NCBI RefSeq assembly: GCF_000407485.1
Contig: NZ_ASWD01000003.1
Span: forward strand, 62,001 to 126,000
DNA: 64,000 bases
From: Enterococcus pallens ATCC BAA-351
GTDB taxonomy: Bacteria > Bacillota > Bacilli > Lactobacillales > Enterococcaceae
Direction: 5' to 3'
Shown: positions 43,742-53,335 of the stretch, piece by piece
How positions within the stretch are numbered: position 1 is the first letter of the stretch
How the letters are laid out: every line of letters begins with the position of its first letter
Program-made: the position numbers and the translations under genes
The notes under the pieces: generated by a model
What the model was told of the DNA's origin: nothing
Database searches by the model: none
Seen by the model: the letters and a program-made list of their open reading frames with translations, nothing else

Positions 43742-44889
43742 TTGTTCTCTTTTCTCGGTGGCCGCTGCCCCCAATATTGGAATAGGTCCGTCCGAATTGC
43801 TCCGTTGTATAGCTTGCGTTTTTTCGTTGCTTTTGATCCATAATACTCTTCAAAGGCTAAATCACTGGTTAAAATGTATTTGCTCCAAGTTTTTAACGGT
43901 GCAAAGACTTGTCCCATTTCATGGTACAATTCATGTACTTTTTCTTCATCCCCTAAACGTTCGCCGTAAGGAGGGTTCGCTACGATTACACCATATTCTT
44001 TATCTGTTTTAAAATCCTTAATTGCCCGCTGCTTGAAGGTGATTGAATCTCCTAAGCCGATTTCTTCAGCATTTCGTTGCGCAATATCAATCATATGTCC
44101 ATTGATATCAGAACCAGCAATATCCAGCTCAATATCGTAATCCGCCGCTTCATCCGCCGCTGTCCGCACTTTTTCAAAAACGGCTGGATCAAACCAATCC
44201 CACGTTTCACAGACAAATTCACGATTAAAACCAGGAGCAATATTATGTCCAATTAATGCTGCTTCAATACACAAAGTTCCAGAACCGCAAACCGGATCGT
44301 AAAATGGACGGTCTTTTCGCCAATTGGTTAATAGAATTAAAGCTGCTGCCATGTTTTCCTTTAATGGAGCACCACCTTTTTCTAAGCGATAGCCGCGTTT
44401 GAACAAACTTGGGCCAGTTGTATCAATGGTCAATACCACATGATCCTTCAACAAAGCTACTTCTAATTGGAAAAAGGCACCCGTTTCTGGCAATGGAACT
44501 CGAGCTGGACGATGGTAAACTTCACGCAAACGTTCAACAATTGCTTTTTTAGTGATAGCTTGGCAATCCGGCACACTGTAAAGCTTTGACTTGATTGAAC
44601 GGCCGGCTACTGGAAATTGTGCATCCATTGGTAAAAAATCTTCCCAAGGCAATGCTTTTACCTTTTCAAACAGCTCATCAAAGGTGAAGGCATCAAATTC
44701 GCCAACAACAATTTTGATGCGATCCGCCGTACGCAGCCATAAGTTCGCTGTCGCGATAGTCTCTAAATCGCCTTCGAAACGAGCCCGGCCATTTTCCACC
44801 TGGCACTCGATCCCTAAATCCCGTAATTCTTTTCCTACCAGTGCTTCAATACCGGCAGCCGCTGTTGCGATTAATTGATATTTTTTCAT
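43738..44889 (-). CDS. THUMP-domain 23S rRNA guanine-N2 methyltransferase (YpsC/RlmL family)
   Basis: The start at 44889 (MKKYQLIATAAAGIEALVG) follows AAGGAGC. The 383-residue protein has a ferredoxin-like and THUMP domain (about 1-155) and a SAM-dependent methyltransferase domain (about 165-383) with DPVCGSGTLCIEAA and the catalytic VANPPYGERL (NPPY). It modifies 23S rRNA. Position downstream of rnpB and gpsB follows the usual Bacillus-type order. Confidence 0.92.
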   Translation of the reverse strand: MKKYQLIATAAAGIEALVGKELRDLGIECQVENGRARFEGDLETIATANLWLRTADRIKIVVGEFDAFTFDELFEKVKALPWEDFLPMDAQFPVAGRSIKSKLYSVPDCQAITKKAIVERLREVYHRPARVPLPETGAFFQLEVALLKDHVVLTIDTTGPSLFKRGYRLEKGGAPLKENMAAALILLTNWRKDRPFYDPVCGSGTLCIEAALIGHNIAPGFNREFVCETWDWFDPAVFEKVRTAADEAADYDIELDIAGSDINGHMIDIAQRNAEEIGLGDSITFKQRAIKDFKTDKEYGVIVANPPYGERLGDEEKVHELYHEMGQVFAPLKTWSKYILTSDLAFEEYYGSKATKKRKLYNGAIRTDLFQYWGQRPPRKENK

Positions 44890-45020
44890 GTTCTGCTCCT
44901 TGTCTCTGTCTATATGTAAGAAAGGCTTCGCAAACTGGTCAGCCAATTGCCGACAAAGCTAGTTTGTGAAGCCTAACATCTCCATACTTCTTTTGTTAAC
45001 AACATCCTATCCTATTTTAC

Positions 45021-45480
45021 GGCAGCGGATCCCAAATAAGGAATCTTTTTCCAAAAACTGAAAAATGAAGTTGATTGTCGTTCGCATACCATCCAACTAA
45101 ACTTTATCCGATAGATAAGGATCAACATTTAGATAGCTATCCCGCAATTTGATCCTGCGAAAAGTTGGACTGGCAGCTATCTCTAAGTAAGGAATTCATT
45201 TTTCAAAAACCGAAAAATGAAACTGATCATCGCTACGCATACCATCCAACTAAATTTTATCCGATAGATAAGGATCAACATTTAGATAGCTATCCCGCAA
45301 TTTGATCCTGCGAAAAGTTGGACTGGCAGCTATCTCTAAGTAAGGAATTCATTTTTCAAAAACCGAAAAATGAAGCTGATCGTCGTTCGCATACCATCCA
45401 ACTAAACTTTATCCGATAGATAAGGATCAACATTTAGATAGCTATCCCGCAATTTGATCCTGCGAAAAGTTGGACTGGCA
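45021..45480 (-). repeat. Three tandem ~152-bp structured repeats downstream of rnpB
   Basis: Three head-to-tail copies (about 45021-45175, 45176-45328, 45329-45480) fill the space between the rnpB terminator and the methyltransferase promoter. Copies 2 and 3 are almost identical; copy 1 differs at its left edge. Each copy, on the minus strand, has TGCCAGTCCAACTTT pairing with AAAGTTTAGTTGGATGG about 80 bases on, GATAGCTATC, and a hairpin CATTTTTC / GAAAAATG. Together they suggest a folded RNA or a palindrome-rich element. No reading frame runs through them. Confidence 0.9.
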
Positions 45481-45512
45481 AAAAAACCTTCTCAACATAG
45501 TTGGAAGGTACC
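45481..45512 (-). terminator. rnpB terminator
   Basis: On the minus strand ACCTTCCAACTATGTTGAGAAGGT folds into a stem followed by seven Ts, directly before the first repeat. Confidence 0.8.
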
Positions 45513-45514
45513 CT

Positions 45515-45901
45515 GAAATCCTGCAATTTTCTGTAAGCCATGTTCTGTACGCAAATCAGCTCAGGGAAGTTGACTTGCGTGGTAACCATCTATCTCCGAC
45601 TAAGTCGGCTCCTTCATCGTTCATTTCCTTAGAAGAAGTGCCCCTACCGTTGTTTGGGTTGCTCGCTCGAGGGGTTTACCGCGTTCCACCATTCTAGTTT
45701 CCTAAAATGCTTCGTCACTGTGGCACTTTCAAGAATACTCAGGCATAGATTGCTCCTTAGCCCTTTTTTCTGCCGTTACTCCGTAAAGAGTACCTTAGCT
45801 TATGGTTTCGCTAAGCACGAACACTACAGACAATCTCAGTCTTGTGCGAGCATGGACTTTCCTCAGCTGCCAAAGCAGCCGCGATTACCCGAAAATTGCA
45901 A
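45515..45901 (-). ncRNA. rnpB: RNase P RNA, B type
   Basis: The minus strand contains the universal RNase P core near the 5' end (GAGGAAAGTCCATGCTCGCA and GTAGTGTTCGTGC) and the 3' core (CAGAACATGGCTTACAG). The ends pair as P1 (TGCAATTTTC with GAAAATTGCA). Middle elements such as GGTAAACCCC and GGTAGGGGCA are those of Bacillus-type RNA. This is the catalytic part of the tRNA 5'-end processing enzyme. Its 5' end is only about eight bases after the gpsB stop. Ends are set from the P1 helix and may be off by a few bases. Confidence 0.95.
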
Positions 45902-45908
45902 AAGTCAA

Positions 45909-46316
45909 TTAAAACTGACGTGTCTTTTCGTTGTCGTCTTCTGCTTGTGTGTAGTTGTTTTTAATGTCATCTACCGCAGTTTGAGTCGCTGAAGCTTGTT
46001 GATCAAGCTTCTTGCCGAATACTTCACGTTCAAGATTTGACAAACGTTTCAAGATATCAAAGTTTGTCACTGCTGAGCTCTTAGGAGCCGCTTCTTTTAC
46101 GCGAGTTGCTGACGGCTGAGCTTTAGATAATTGATCCACTTTTGCTTTCAAACGATCGTTTTCTTCTCTTAATGCCAATAAATCCTTATTGTATGCTTCG
46201 TAGTCTTTAATGATATTGTCCAGGAATTCATCTACTTCGATTGGATCGTATCCACGCATCTTCGTTTTAAATTCTTGTTCCAGGATATCATTAGGAGTAT
46301 AAATTACGTTCGCCAT
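45909..46316 (-). CDS. gpsB: Cell division protein GpsB
   Basis: The 135-residue DivIVA-family protein has the membrane-binding N-terminal domain (TPNDILEQEFKTKMRGYDPIE, VDEFLDNIIKDYEAY) and coiled coil (about 25-70), a flexible linker, and a C-terminal trimer segment (NFDILKRLSNLEREVFGKKL). It coordinates septal and peripheral wall synthesis with class A PBPs, one of which, ponA, is encoded about 1.3 kb away. GAGGTGG precedes the ATG. Confidence 0.95.
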   Translation of the reverse strand: MANVIYTPNDILEQEFKTKMRGYDPIEVDEFLDNIIKDYEAYNKDLLALREENDRLKAKVDQLSKAQPSATRVKEAAPKSSAVTNFDILKRLSNLEREVFGKKLDQQASATQTAVDDIKNNYTQAEDDNEKTRQF

Positions 46317-46388
46317 TTTTCCACCTCATTAACGTCTTTGACTAATTATAGCTTTACTTAACTATCATAGCGGATAAGGCTGCGGAAA

Positions 46389-46946
46389 TCAAACACTATC
46401 ATCCAAATCATACGAATTTTCTAGATCGTCCATTGAAATTGTTTGCAGTAAATAGTCATTTTGTTCCTGAAACTTCTCAATGGATGAAAGTAAAAATTTT
46501 GTTTTTCCAGGAAATTCTGGATCGTAAACTAGTAAGGCTGCATCGGTATGCTGCAGCATGAATTGGGTATAATTGCGAAATTGAACCGGATTCTGATAAG
46601 GATGGTGACTGACTGAATCTACAAAATCCGCCTTTCCTTGCAGCTCTGTCAGCAAAAGCTGGTTAGCTTCGTTCCATTTACCACCGAATTCTTCAAAAGG
46701 AAAAATGATTGCCAGCTTCAATTCAGGATATTCTTCTTTAAGTTCCCAGGCTACCTGCCCTGCCCAAATCTCACAACCCAGGTTGCCACCTGTCATAACC
46801 CATTCCAAACCATTTTCTAAATAATTCTTAAGCTCGCGTTTTAGAACTTTTTTGATTATAGTAACTCGTGGGTCTTTTTGATTAAAAACCCCCATTTCAA
46901 AGCTTTGATAGCCGCTAATGTATAATCTTTTGATAATTTCTGCCAT
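46389..46946 (-). CDS. ypsA: YpsA-family SLOG protein
   Basis: The 185-residue protein is of the DUF1273/YpsA group: RLYISGYQSFEMGVF, the glycine-rich nucleotide-site VMTGGNLGCEIWAGQVA and FPFEEFGGKWNE. YpsA affects cell division in Bacillus and Staphylococcus. It sits next to gpsB as usual and overlaps the 5' region of the divergent recU transcript. Confidence 0.9.
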   Translation of the reverse strand: MAEIIKRLYISGYQSFEMGVFNQKDPRVTIIKKVLKRELKNYLENGLEWVMTGGNLGCEIWAGQVAWELKEEYPELKLAIIFPFEEFGGKWNEANQLLLTELQGKADFVDSVSHHPYQNPVQFRNYTQFMLQHTDAALLVYDPEFPGKTKFLLSSIEKFQEQNDYLLQTISMDDLENSYDLDDSV

Positions 46947-47013
46947 ATTTTTTTCTCTCTTTCAGATAAAAAGTGAATTTTTTGTTATAATGTCAGACAG
47001 GAGCGTGATAAGC

Positions 47014-47625
47014 ATGGCCTTCCGTTACCCTAACGGTCAATTATTTTCATCGAATAGTGCGCCAAAAGACAACTCGAAACTAGCGAAACGAACAAATTTC
47101 GCCAATCGTGGGATGCGTTTTGAGGAAGCCATCAATCATAGTAATGATTATTACCTTACCCATGATATCGCAGTTATCCATAAAAAACCAACACCGCTTC
47201 AAATCGTTAAAGTGGACTATCCGCGAAGAAGTGCAGCAGTCATCAAGGAAGCTTATTTTAGACAACCTTCCACAACTGATTATAATGGTGTATATAAGGG
47301 CTATTATTTGGACTTTGAAGCCAAAGAGACCAAAAACAAAACGTCCTTCCCTTTTAAGAACTTCCATGAACACCAGATTGATCATATGCGGAAGTGTTTA
47401 AAGCAAGGCGGTATTTGTTTTATTTTATTATGGTTTTCCAGCATCCAACGCTGTTTCTTTCTGCCCAGTGAAGTATTAATCACTCTCTGGGAGCAGCAAG
47501 CATCCGGAAAGAAATCAATGACTTTATCTCAAGTCGAAACAGAAGGAATCGAAATTTCTCCTAAAATAGCACCACGGATTCCTTATTTAGATGCTGTTGA
47601 TGAATTTATTTGTAAAAAGGAGTAA
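47014..47625 (+). CDS. recU: Holliday junction resolvase RecU
   Basis: The start at 47014 (MAFRYPNGQLFS) follows ACAGGAG. The 203-residue protein shows the nuclease signature ANRGMRFEEAIN, GVYKGYYLDFEAKET (catalytic D and E-x-K) and FKNFHEHQIDHM. It resolves recombination intermediates. Extended -10 TGTTATAAT lies at 46982-46990. It is followed six bases later by ponA, the conserved recU-pbp pair. Confidence 0.96.
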   Translation: MAFRYPNGQLFSSNSAPKDNSKLAKRTNFANRGMRFEEAINHSNDYYLTHDIAVIHKKPTPLQIVKVDYPRRSAAVIKEAYFRQPSTTDYNGVYKGYYLDFEAKETKNKTSFPFKNFHEHQIDHMRKCLKQGGICFILLWFSSIQRCFFLPSEVLITLWEQQASGKKSMTLSQVETEGIEISPKIAPRIPYLDAVDEFICKKE

Positions 47626-47631
47626 CTCACT

Positions 47632-49944
47632 ATGGCAAAGACCTCTCGTTCAGAGAAACGACCGAAAAAGGCTACAAAGCAAAAGGGAACTAAACGTAAT
47701 GGAAAAAAAGTAAGCCTGGCTATAAAGATTTTAACTGTAATCGTAGGGCTGTTGTGCTTGATGATGATAGCAGGAGTTGGACTCTTTTTCTTTTATGTCA
47801 GAGATGCCCCAAGTTTAGATGAAAAAAAATTAGAAGCTTCGGCATCCTCTAATTTCTACGCGAATGACGGAACCATGTTCTTGGATCTAGGTGCAGAAAA
47901 AAGAGAAACTGCCTCAGCTGATGAAATTCCGCAGGAGCTCGATGACGCAATTGTTTCAGTGGAAGATCGCCGCTTTTTCGATCACAACGGGATTGACCCT
48001 ATTCGTATTATCGGTTCAGCACTGCACAATGTTAGCAGCGACAGTGTTCAAGGAGGAAGTACCTTAACTCAGCAGCTGATCAAGCTGTCTTTCTTCTCAA
48101 CTAAGTCCTCCGATCAAACCTTGCGTCGTAAAGCGCAGGAAGCTTGGCTGGCTTTGAAATTAGAAAAAGATAAATCGAAACAAGATATTTTGACCTACTA
48201 TATTAATAAGGTCTACATGTCTAACGGGATTTATGGCATGGAAACTGCTGCAAAAACCTACTATGGCAAACCGCTGAATGAGTTATCAATTGCTGAAATC
48301 GCTCTGCTGGCTGGAATGCCGCAAGCACCAAACAGCTACGACCCTTATCAGCATCCCGAAGCAGCTAAAAAACGGCGGGACACTGTACTTTACACAATGC
48401 TGGACAACAACAAAATAACTCAAAAAGAGTACGACGAAGCGGTTAATTCAGATGTTCAAGCTGGCTTGCAAACGTTAGAGCCTAACAATGAAGAATTAAA
48501 GGTTACTGACAATTATGTAAAAGAAGTAATTAATGAAGTTCAACGTAAAACTGGACGCGATGTTTATACAGATGGCATGCAGATTTATACTAACTTAGAT
48601 TTAGATACACAAAAAGAGCTATATGATATTGTGAATACTGATAATTACATTCAGTATCCTGATGATCAATTCCAAGTAGCCGCAACACTTGTAGATGTTA
48701 AAACTGGGCAAGTTACTGCGCAAATTGGCGGGCGTAAGATCGCCGATGATGTTACATTAGGAAATAATTTGGCAGTAAATACTAGCCGCGACTTCGGTTC
48801 GACAGTCAAACCGATTACCGATTATGGTCCAGCCTTTGAGTATTTGCAAAAATCAACCGGCACCTATATTGATGATGCGCCTTATAACTATCCTGGTACG
48901 AAAACACCTGTTATGAACTGGGACAACAGTTATTATGGCACGATTACTCTTCGTAAGGCTTTGTACGAGTCAAGAAATGTACCAGCCGTTAAGCTGCTTG
49001 ATGAAGTTGGTACAGAGCGATCAGCTGAATTCATGAAGAAACTGGGCATTGAATACAAAGATGTTATGATGTCTAATGCGATCTCCAGCAACACGGAAAC
49101 GCAGGACGGTACCAAATACGGAATTTCTACTGAAAAAATGGCAGCAGCTTATGCTGCATTTGGCAATGGCGGTACGTATTTTGAACCACAATATGTCAAT
49201 AAAATTGTTTATCAGGATGGTACGGAAGAAGAATTTAAGAGTGATGGCGAAAAAGCAATGGAACCTTATACCGCTTATATGATAACTGATATATTGAAGG
49301 ATGTTATCACACAAGGTACGGGAACAAATGCAAGAATTCCCTCATTAATTCAAGCGGGCAAAACAGGTACATCTAATTATACAACGGATGAATTAGCTAA
49401 GATTCCACATTACGGCACGATTTCACCAGATGTGATGTTTACTGGATATACCACTAACTACGCTATCTCCGTTTGGACTGGCTACAATGACCGACAGCAG
49501 CCGATTACTGCGCAGTCTGATATGATTGCTTCGGATGTTTATCGCGAATTAATGCAGTATGTGTCAGCTAGTGTCCCAAATGTTGACTGGGATTTCCCTA
49601 ATGATCTTGTAAGAGTTGGCAATGAGCTTTATGTAAAAGGCTCAAATGCTGCTACTTATCAAGTTCCAAGTTCTTCTTATTACAATAATTCACCGGGTTA
49701 TACGGTACCAAGTACGACGACACCATCAAGCTCTTCAACAGAAGAAACAGCACCTTCTTCTTCACAAGAGCCAGTGACTCCGTCTGAAACGACACCATCG
49801 TCTAATCCGGCAACTGAACCGAGTCAAACGCCAGAAAGCAGCACGCCACAACAACCAGATCCGGGTACGGGCGGTGATGGTGGCGGCGGCACCGGCGGAA
49901 ACAATAATCAAGGCGGAAACCAAACGCCTCCAGCTACTCAATAA
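47632..49944 (+). CDS. ponA: Class A penicillin-binding protein PBP1A
   Basis: The 770-residue protein has a basic cytoplasmic tail, one membrane helix (about 30-55), a glycosyltransferase domain (about 75-245; EDRRFFDHNGID and GGSTLTQQLIK) and a transpeptidase domain with the active serine in FGSTVKP, SRNVPA and KTGTS. The C-terminal ~80 residues are Ser/Thr/Pro/Gly-rich with no fold. It makes and crosslinks peptidoglycan. It is coupled to recU. Confidence 0.96.
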   Translation: MAKTSRSEKRPKKATKQKGTKRNGKKVSLAIKILTVIVGLLCLMMIAGVGLFFFYVRDAPSLDEKKLEASASSNFYANDGTMFLDLGAEKRETASADEIPQELDDAIVSVEDRRFFDHNGIDPIRIIGSALHNVSSDSVQGGSTLTQQLIKLSFFSTKSSDQTLRRKAQEAWLALKLEKDKSKQDILTYYINKVYMSNGIYGMETAAKTYYGKPLNELSIAEIALLAGMPQAPNSYDPYQHPEAAKKRRDTVLYTMLDNNKITQKEYDEAVNSDVQAGLQTLEPNNEELKVTDNYVKEVINEVQRKTGRDVYTDGMQIYTNLDLDTQKELYDIVNTDNYIQYPDDQFQVAATLVDVKTGQVTAQIGGRKIADDVTLGNNLAVNTSRDFGSTVKPITDYGPAFEYLQKSTGTYIDDAPYNYPGTKTPVMNWDNSYYGTITLRKALYESRNVPAVKLLDEVGTERSAEFMKKLGIEYKDVMMSNAISSNTETQDGTKYGISTEKMAAAYAAFGNGGTYFEPQYVNKIVYQDGTEEEFKSDGEKAMEPYTAYMITDILKDVITQGTGTNARIPSLIQAGKTGTSNYTTDELAKIPHYGTISPDVMFTGYTTNYAISVWTGYNDRQQPITAQSDMIASDVYRELMQYVSASVPNVDWDFPNDLVRVGNELYVKGSNAATYQVPSSSYYNNSPGYTVPSTTTPSSSSTEETAPSSSQEPVTPSETTPSSNPATEPSQTPESSTPQQPDPGTGGDGGGGTGGNNNQGGNQTPPATQ

Positions 49945-49950
49945 ATTAGC

Positions 49951-49990
49951 AAAGACCTCAGAAACTCGTTAAAAAGTTTCTGAGGTCTTT
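49951..49990. terminator. Bidirectional terminator between ponA and nth
   Basis: A 15-bp perfect stem AAAGACCTCAGAAAC / GTTTCTGAGGTCTTT lies between convergent genes. Confidence 0.9.
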
Positions 49991-50008
49991 GCTTTTTGAG
50001 CGTTTTTT

Positions 50009-50659
50009 CTATTTTGCAAGCTTTAGCCGTTCCTTACCTTCTTGACACATGTCCAACAACGGGCAAATCGTACATTTAGGGGCTCGGGCAAGACAATGAT
50101 AACGACCAAAGAAGATCATAGTATGGTGTGTTTTAACCCAAAGCTCTTTAGGTACCTTGCGCATTAGTGTATCTTCTACTTCTGTAACACTAGCCTTCAG
50201 TTTGCAGATTCTTAGGCGTTTGCTGACGCGTTCTACATGGGTATCTACTGCGATTGCTGGGATTCCAAAAGCATCTCCTAGAACAACATTGGCGGTTTTG
50301 CGGCCAACCCCCGGCAGCTTAATCAGCTCCTCACGCGTTTTCGGTACTTCGCCGCCATATTCTACTAACAGCATTTCTGCACAAGCCTTAATATTTTTAG
50401 CCTTATTGCGATATAAACCAATTGTTTTAATCTTCTCAATGATTGCTTCAATCGGTGCTTGGCTTAAAGCCTCCGGTGTGGGGTAAGCTGCAAAAAGTGC
50501 GGGAGTTGCTTTATTGACAGACACATCGGTCGCTTGTGCACTCAATATCACTGCAATCAACAATTGAAACGGGTTATCTGAAACTAATTCCCCATGGGCT
50601 TCGGGAAACATGTCATACATTCGGGAGATTGCCTCCATTGTTTTTTCCTTACTTAGCAT
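50009..50659 (-). CDS. nth: Endonuclease III
   Basis: The start at 50659 (MLSKEKTMEAIS) is ten bases after GGAG. The 216-residue protein has the helix-hairpin-helix LPGVGRKTANVV with catalytic Lys, the catalytic Asp in VDTHVERV, and the 4Fe-4S cluster motif C-x6-C-x2-C-x5-C (CLARAPKCTICPLLDMC). It removes oxidised pyrimidines and nicks the abasic site. It overlaps the end of dnaD, the usual dnaD-nth pair. Confidence 0.96.
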   Translation of the reverse strand: MLSKEKTMEAISRMYDMFPEAHGELVSDNPFQLLIAVILSAQATDVSVNKATPALFAAYPTPEALSQAPIEAIIEKIKTIGLYRNKAKNIKACAEMLLVEYGGEVPKTREELIKLPGVGRKTANVVLGDAFGIPAIAVDTHVERVSKRLRICKLKASVTEVEDTLMRKVPKELWVKTHHTMIFFGRYHCLARAPKCTICPLLDMCQEGKERLKLAK

Positions 50660-51362
50660 CTGAATCATTCTCCTTCAACCAATTGTACAATGAAACCTTC
50701 GGCAATTCTTCAGCACCCTTCACTTCTTCTTTTTGCAGCAGGATTTGCTTGCGGCGCTTTTGCTCTTCTTCTACCTGCTGCTTTGTCCGGATATTCTTGC
50801 GCTCCCAGCTTAAAAGTACCCGATCAATATAAGTTAGATTATAGGCTTGATTCAAAACGGCCTCTCGTAAAGCCAGAGCGATTAAATCAGGTGCATAATG
50901 ATCTTCTTCTAGCCACTGGCCAATCCGTTGATATTCGATGGCCGAGAGTGGCCGGCCAAATTCTTGTTCAAAGGATTGATACATCTTCTTAACTTCCTGT
51001 TCTTCTGTTAGCTGCTCCTCTTGGAAACGTTCCTGCTCTTTTAAAATAGCTAAACGATCGTAGGCAGGCAGCAAGTTGTAGCGGTCCTTTTGACGACCAT
51101 TTTCATCCGGAACAGTCTCTAATGCGACAAAGCCCTTGTTAATCAAATCCCCTAGCAGATCATAAGCCTTTTCCGTGCCGATTCCCATCGAATCTGCCAC
51201 CTTCACCAAATCAGGAAAATCATCTCCCTTTTGGCTAGCTGCTGAAAGCTGCAGCCAAAGCATACATTCAAATGTAGAAAGCCCTAAACGAGCATAATTA
51301 GTCAAAAAAAGATTGGACACTGTCGTCTGTCCACTTGCTAAATATTCTTCCAGTGAAATCAT
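50649..51362 (-). CDS. dnaD: DNA replication protein DnaD
   Basis: The 237-residue protein has the N-terminal winged-helix domain (about 1-100; LSTFECMLWLQL, MGIGTEKAYDLLGDLINKGFV) and the C-terminal DnaB/DnaD domain (about 125-200; FEQEFGRPLSAIEYQRIGQWLEED and LTYIDRVLLSWERKNI). It is a primosome protein for helicase loading at oriC and restart sites. It is the first gene of the dnaD-nth unit. Confidence 0.93.
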   Translation of the reverse strand: MISLEEYLASGQTTVSNLFLTNYARLGLSTFECMLWLQLSAASQKGDDFPDLVKVADSMGIGTEKAYDLLGDLINKGFVALETVPDENGRQKDRYNLLPAYDRLAILKEQERFQEEQLTEEQEVKKMYQSFEQEFGRPLSAIEYQRIGQWLEEDHYAPDLIALALREAVLNQAYNLTYIDRVLLSWERKNIRTKQQVEEEQKRRKQILLQKEEVKGAEELPKVSLYNWLKENDSDAK

Positions 51363-51511
51363 TTTATTGCCTCCGTTCTTTCCTAGTGTACACTAAATAA
51401 TCCAGATATCCAAGACAGCTTTATAGAAGATCACCGCTCCTCTTTCTCGTCTGACAACAACAAAAAGACCTAGAGAATCCCCTAGGTCTAGGCTTCACGT
51501 ATTCAGCAGGC

Positions 51512-52858
51512 TTATTGGTTAATTTTTTCCAAAGCTGCTTGAGCCAAGATATTCAAGTAATTCCAAGGACGGTCAAAATGAGGCTGGAAGAAGAAGTCTT
51601 GTAAAGCTAGATCTTCGACAGTCATTTCATTTTGAATAACAACTGACATAGTGTTAGCCGATTGAGTAATATCATACTTAGAAATAAATTGAGCACCAAC
51701 AATGCGGTTTGTGCCTTTTTCTGAAACTAATTCCATTAGAATCTTTTCAGTGGTTGGCATGAATTCCGGACGATAGTTGTCCTCAATTAAAGTAACATTT
51801 ACATCAATACCTTGCATTTTAGCACCTTCACTAGTTAAACCAGTTGAGCCGATGTTCCAGCCGAACAAGTACAAACCAGAAGTTCCTTGAGTACCACGAT
51901 ATTTCATTTTTTGTTCAGTTAAGTTTTGTCCAACCAGCATACCTTGACGAACTGCATTGGTTGCCAAAGGAATATAACTGTCTTGATGAGTAGGGTTATA
52001 GTGTACAACTGTTGAATCACCCGCTGCAAAAATGTCTGGATTGCTTGATTGCATGTAGTCATTCACTTTAATTGCTCCACTTGGCAGCATATCCACTTTA
52101 CCCTTCAATAAATCAGTGTTTGGTCTGAATCCAACACACAGGATAACCATATCAGCATCGAATTGGGCACTTGGTGTTACTACTTGTTTCACAGCACCAT
52201 TTTCGTCTGCCACAAATTCACTAACGTTTTCACCTAAAGCCAATTTAACACCGTGATCTTCTAATTCTTTTTCCAACAGATCTGTGAATGGTTGATCCAA
52301 GTATTTGTTTAAAATACGTGGTAAGCCATCAATTAAAGTAACATCTTTGCCAGATTCCGCGAAAGCTTCAACTAATTCGATTCCGATATAGCCGCCACCA
52401 ACTACGACAACCTTTTGTGCACTTTTTGCTTCTTCAATAATCTTGTTGGCTTGGTTGTAGTTTTTGCATAGTAGAACATTTTTTGAATCAATGCCTGGAA
52501 TTGGCGGAATAATTGGCCAAGAACCCGTAGTCATTACTAATTTATCATAATCGACGACTTTTTCTTCGCCGGTTTTCAAATCTTTTGCTGTAACTTTTTT
52601 GCCTTCTGTATCGACATTCGTTACATCATGCTCCATGTTCACCTTTGCACCTAGAGAAGCTAATTCTTCAGGGTTTGAGTAAAACAGTCCCGCAGGATCC
52701 TTCACAACGCCACCTACATACAAAGCGATTCCACATGATAGGAACGAAATATTATCGTTACGTTCAAAAACGGTAACCTCTGCTTCTGGATGAACTGCTA
52801 AAATATTTTTTACTGCTGCAGTACCAGCATGGGTACATCCGACAACTACGACTTTCAT
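51512..52858 (-). CDS. nox: NADH oxidase (water-forming)
   Basis: The 448-residue flavoprotein has the redox cysteine at Cys42 (SFLSCGIALY), typical of Nox/CoA-disulfide reductase relatives. It has FAD motifs at VVVVGCTHAGTAA and IFAAGDSTVV, and an NADH-binding VVVGGGYIGIELVEAFAE. Enterococcal and streptococcal enzymes with this architecture reduce O2 to water and regenerate NAD+. It is monocistronic. Confidence 0.93.
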   Translation of the reverse strand: MKVVVVGCTHAGTAAVKNILAVHPEAEVTVFERNDNISFLSCGIALYVGGVVKDPAGLFYSNPEELASLGAKVNMEHDVTNVDTEGKKVTAKDLKTGEEKVVDYDKLVMTTGSWPIIPPIPGIDSKNVLLCKNYNQANKIIEEAKSAQKVVVVGGGYIGIELVEAFAESGKDVTLIDGLPRILNKYLDQPFTDLLEKELEDHGVKLALGENVSEFVADENGAVKQVVTPSAQFDADMVILCVGFRPNTDLLKGKVDMLPSGAIKVNDYMQSSNPDIFAAGDSTVVHYNPTHQDSYIPLATNAVRQGMLVGQNLTEQKMKYRGTQGTSGLYLFGWNIGSTGLTSEGAKMQGIDVNVTLIEDNYRPEFMPTTEKILMELVSEKGTNRIVGAQFISKYDITQSANTMSVVIQNEMTVEDLALQDFFFQPHFDRPWNYLNILAQAALEKINQ

Positions 52859-53335
52859 CTATTATCCCTCTTTCTTTGTAACCAGTATTAGTTTGCAATT
52901 ATTTGCACAATAAGTATAGCAGAGTCGTCGAAAATCCCTATCTATTTTGCTCACAAATTTGCTTTTTTTGTCGATTTATCGAAAATATTCAACCGTTTTA
53001 TTTGACAATCGGTTGAAAAACGCATCAAATCAAGGGATTTAGAAGCTTTACTTCAAAAACAGTTCTTAACGAAATCTTTGCCTCACCTATTCACAAAAAG
53101 CTTTTAGATTGGAAAATCGAATCGAGCAGTTATCATCTTAACTAGACTTATGTTCTCTAAAGTATTGGAAGCCTTTGAAAGCTATCTAAACAATGAAGAA
53201 AAAGCTTTCTCTATTGTAGCAATTACTCGTTTTATTCTTAAATCCACTTTTTAACACGTGATAGTCGTTAAAAAAGGGTAAAATTGCACTTTTAAGGGCC
53301 CGTGATCAAAAGCATCACAAGCCCTATCTCTTCAT
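52859..53335. other. 477-base intergenic region upstream of nox
   Basis: It holds the nox leader: an extended -10 (TGCTATACT on the minus strand, near 52914-52922). An inverted repeat TTCAACCG / CGGTTGAA (52988-52995, 53010-53017) may be an operator or a relict terminator. No gene or complete Rex box was found in 53020-53290. Confidence 0.5.
53295..53325 (-). terminator. Terminator of the surface-protein gene
   Basis: GGGC-cc-GTGAT pairs with ATCAC-aa-GCCC. The T-run is short. Confidence 0.6.

Noticed and set aside
45021-45480. CRISPR array
   Set aside because: The units are ~152 bases without spacers between short repeats; they are tandem copies, and no cas gene is present.
45470-45992. 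Plus-strand open frames of 75-112 codons
   Set aside because: They lie antisense to rnpB and gpsB, have no ribosome-binding site, and are explained by the RNase P RNA.
53020-53290. Rex (NADH-responsive) operator upstream of nox
   Set aside because: Only half-site-like TTGTGA and TTGTGC sequences occur; no complete inverted repeat was found.
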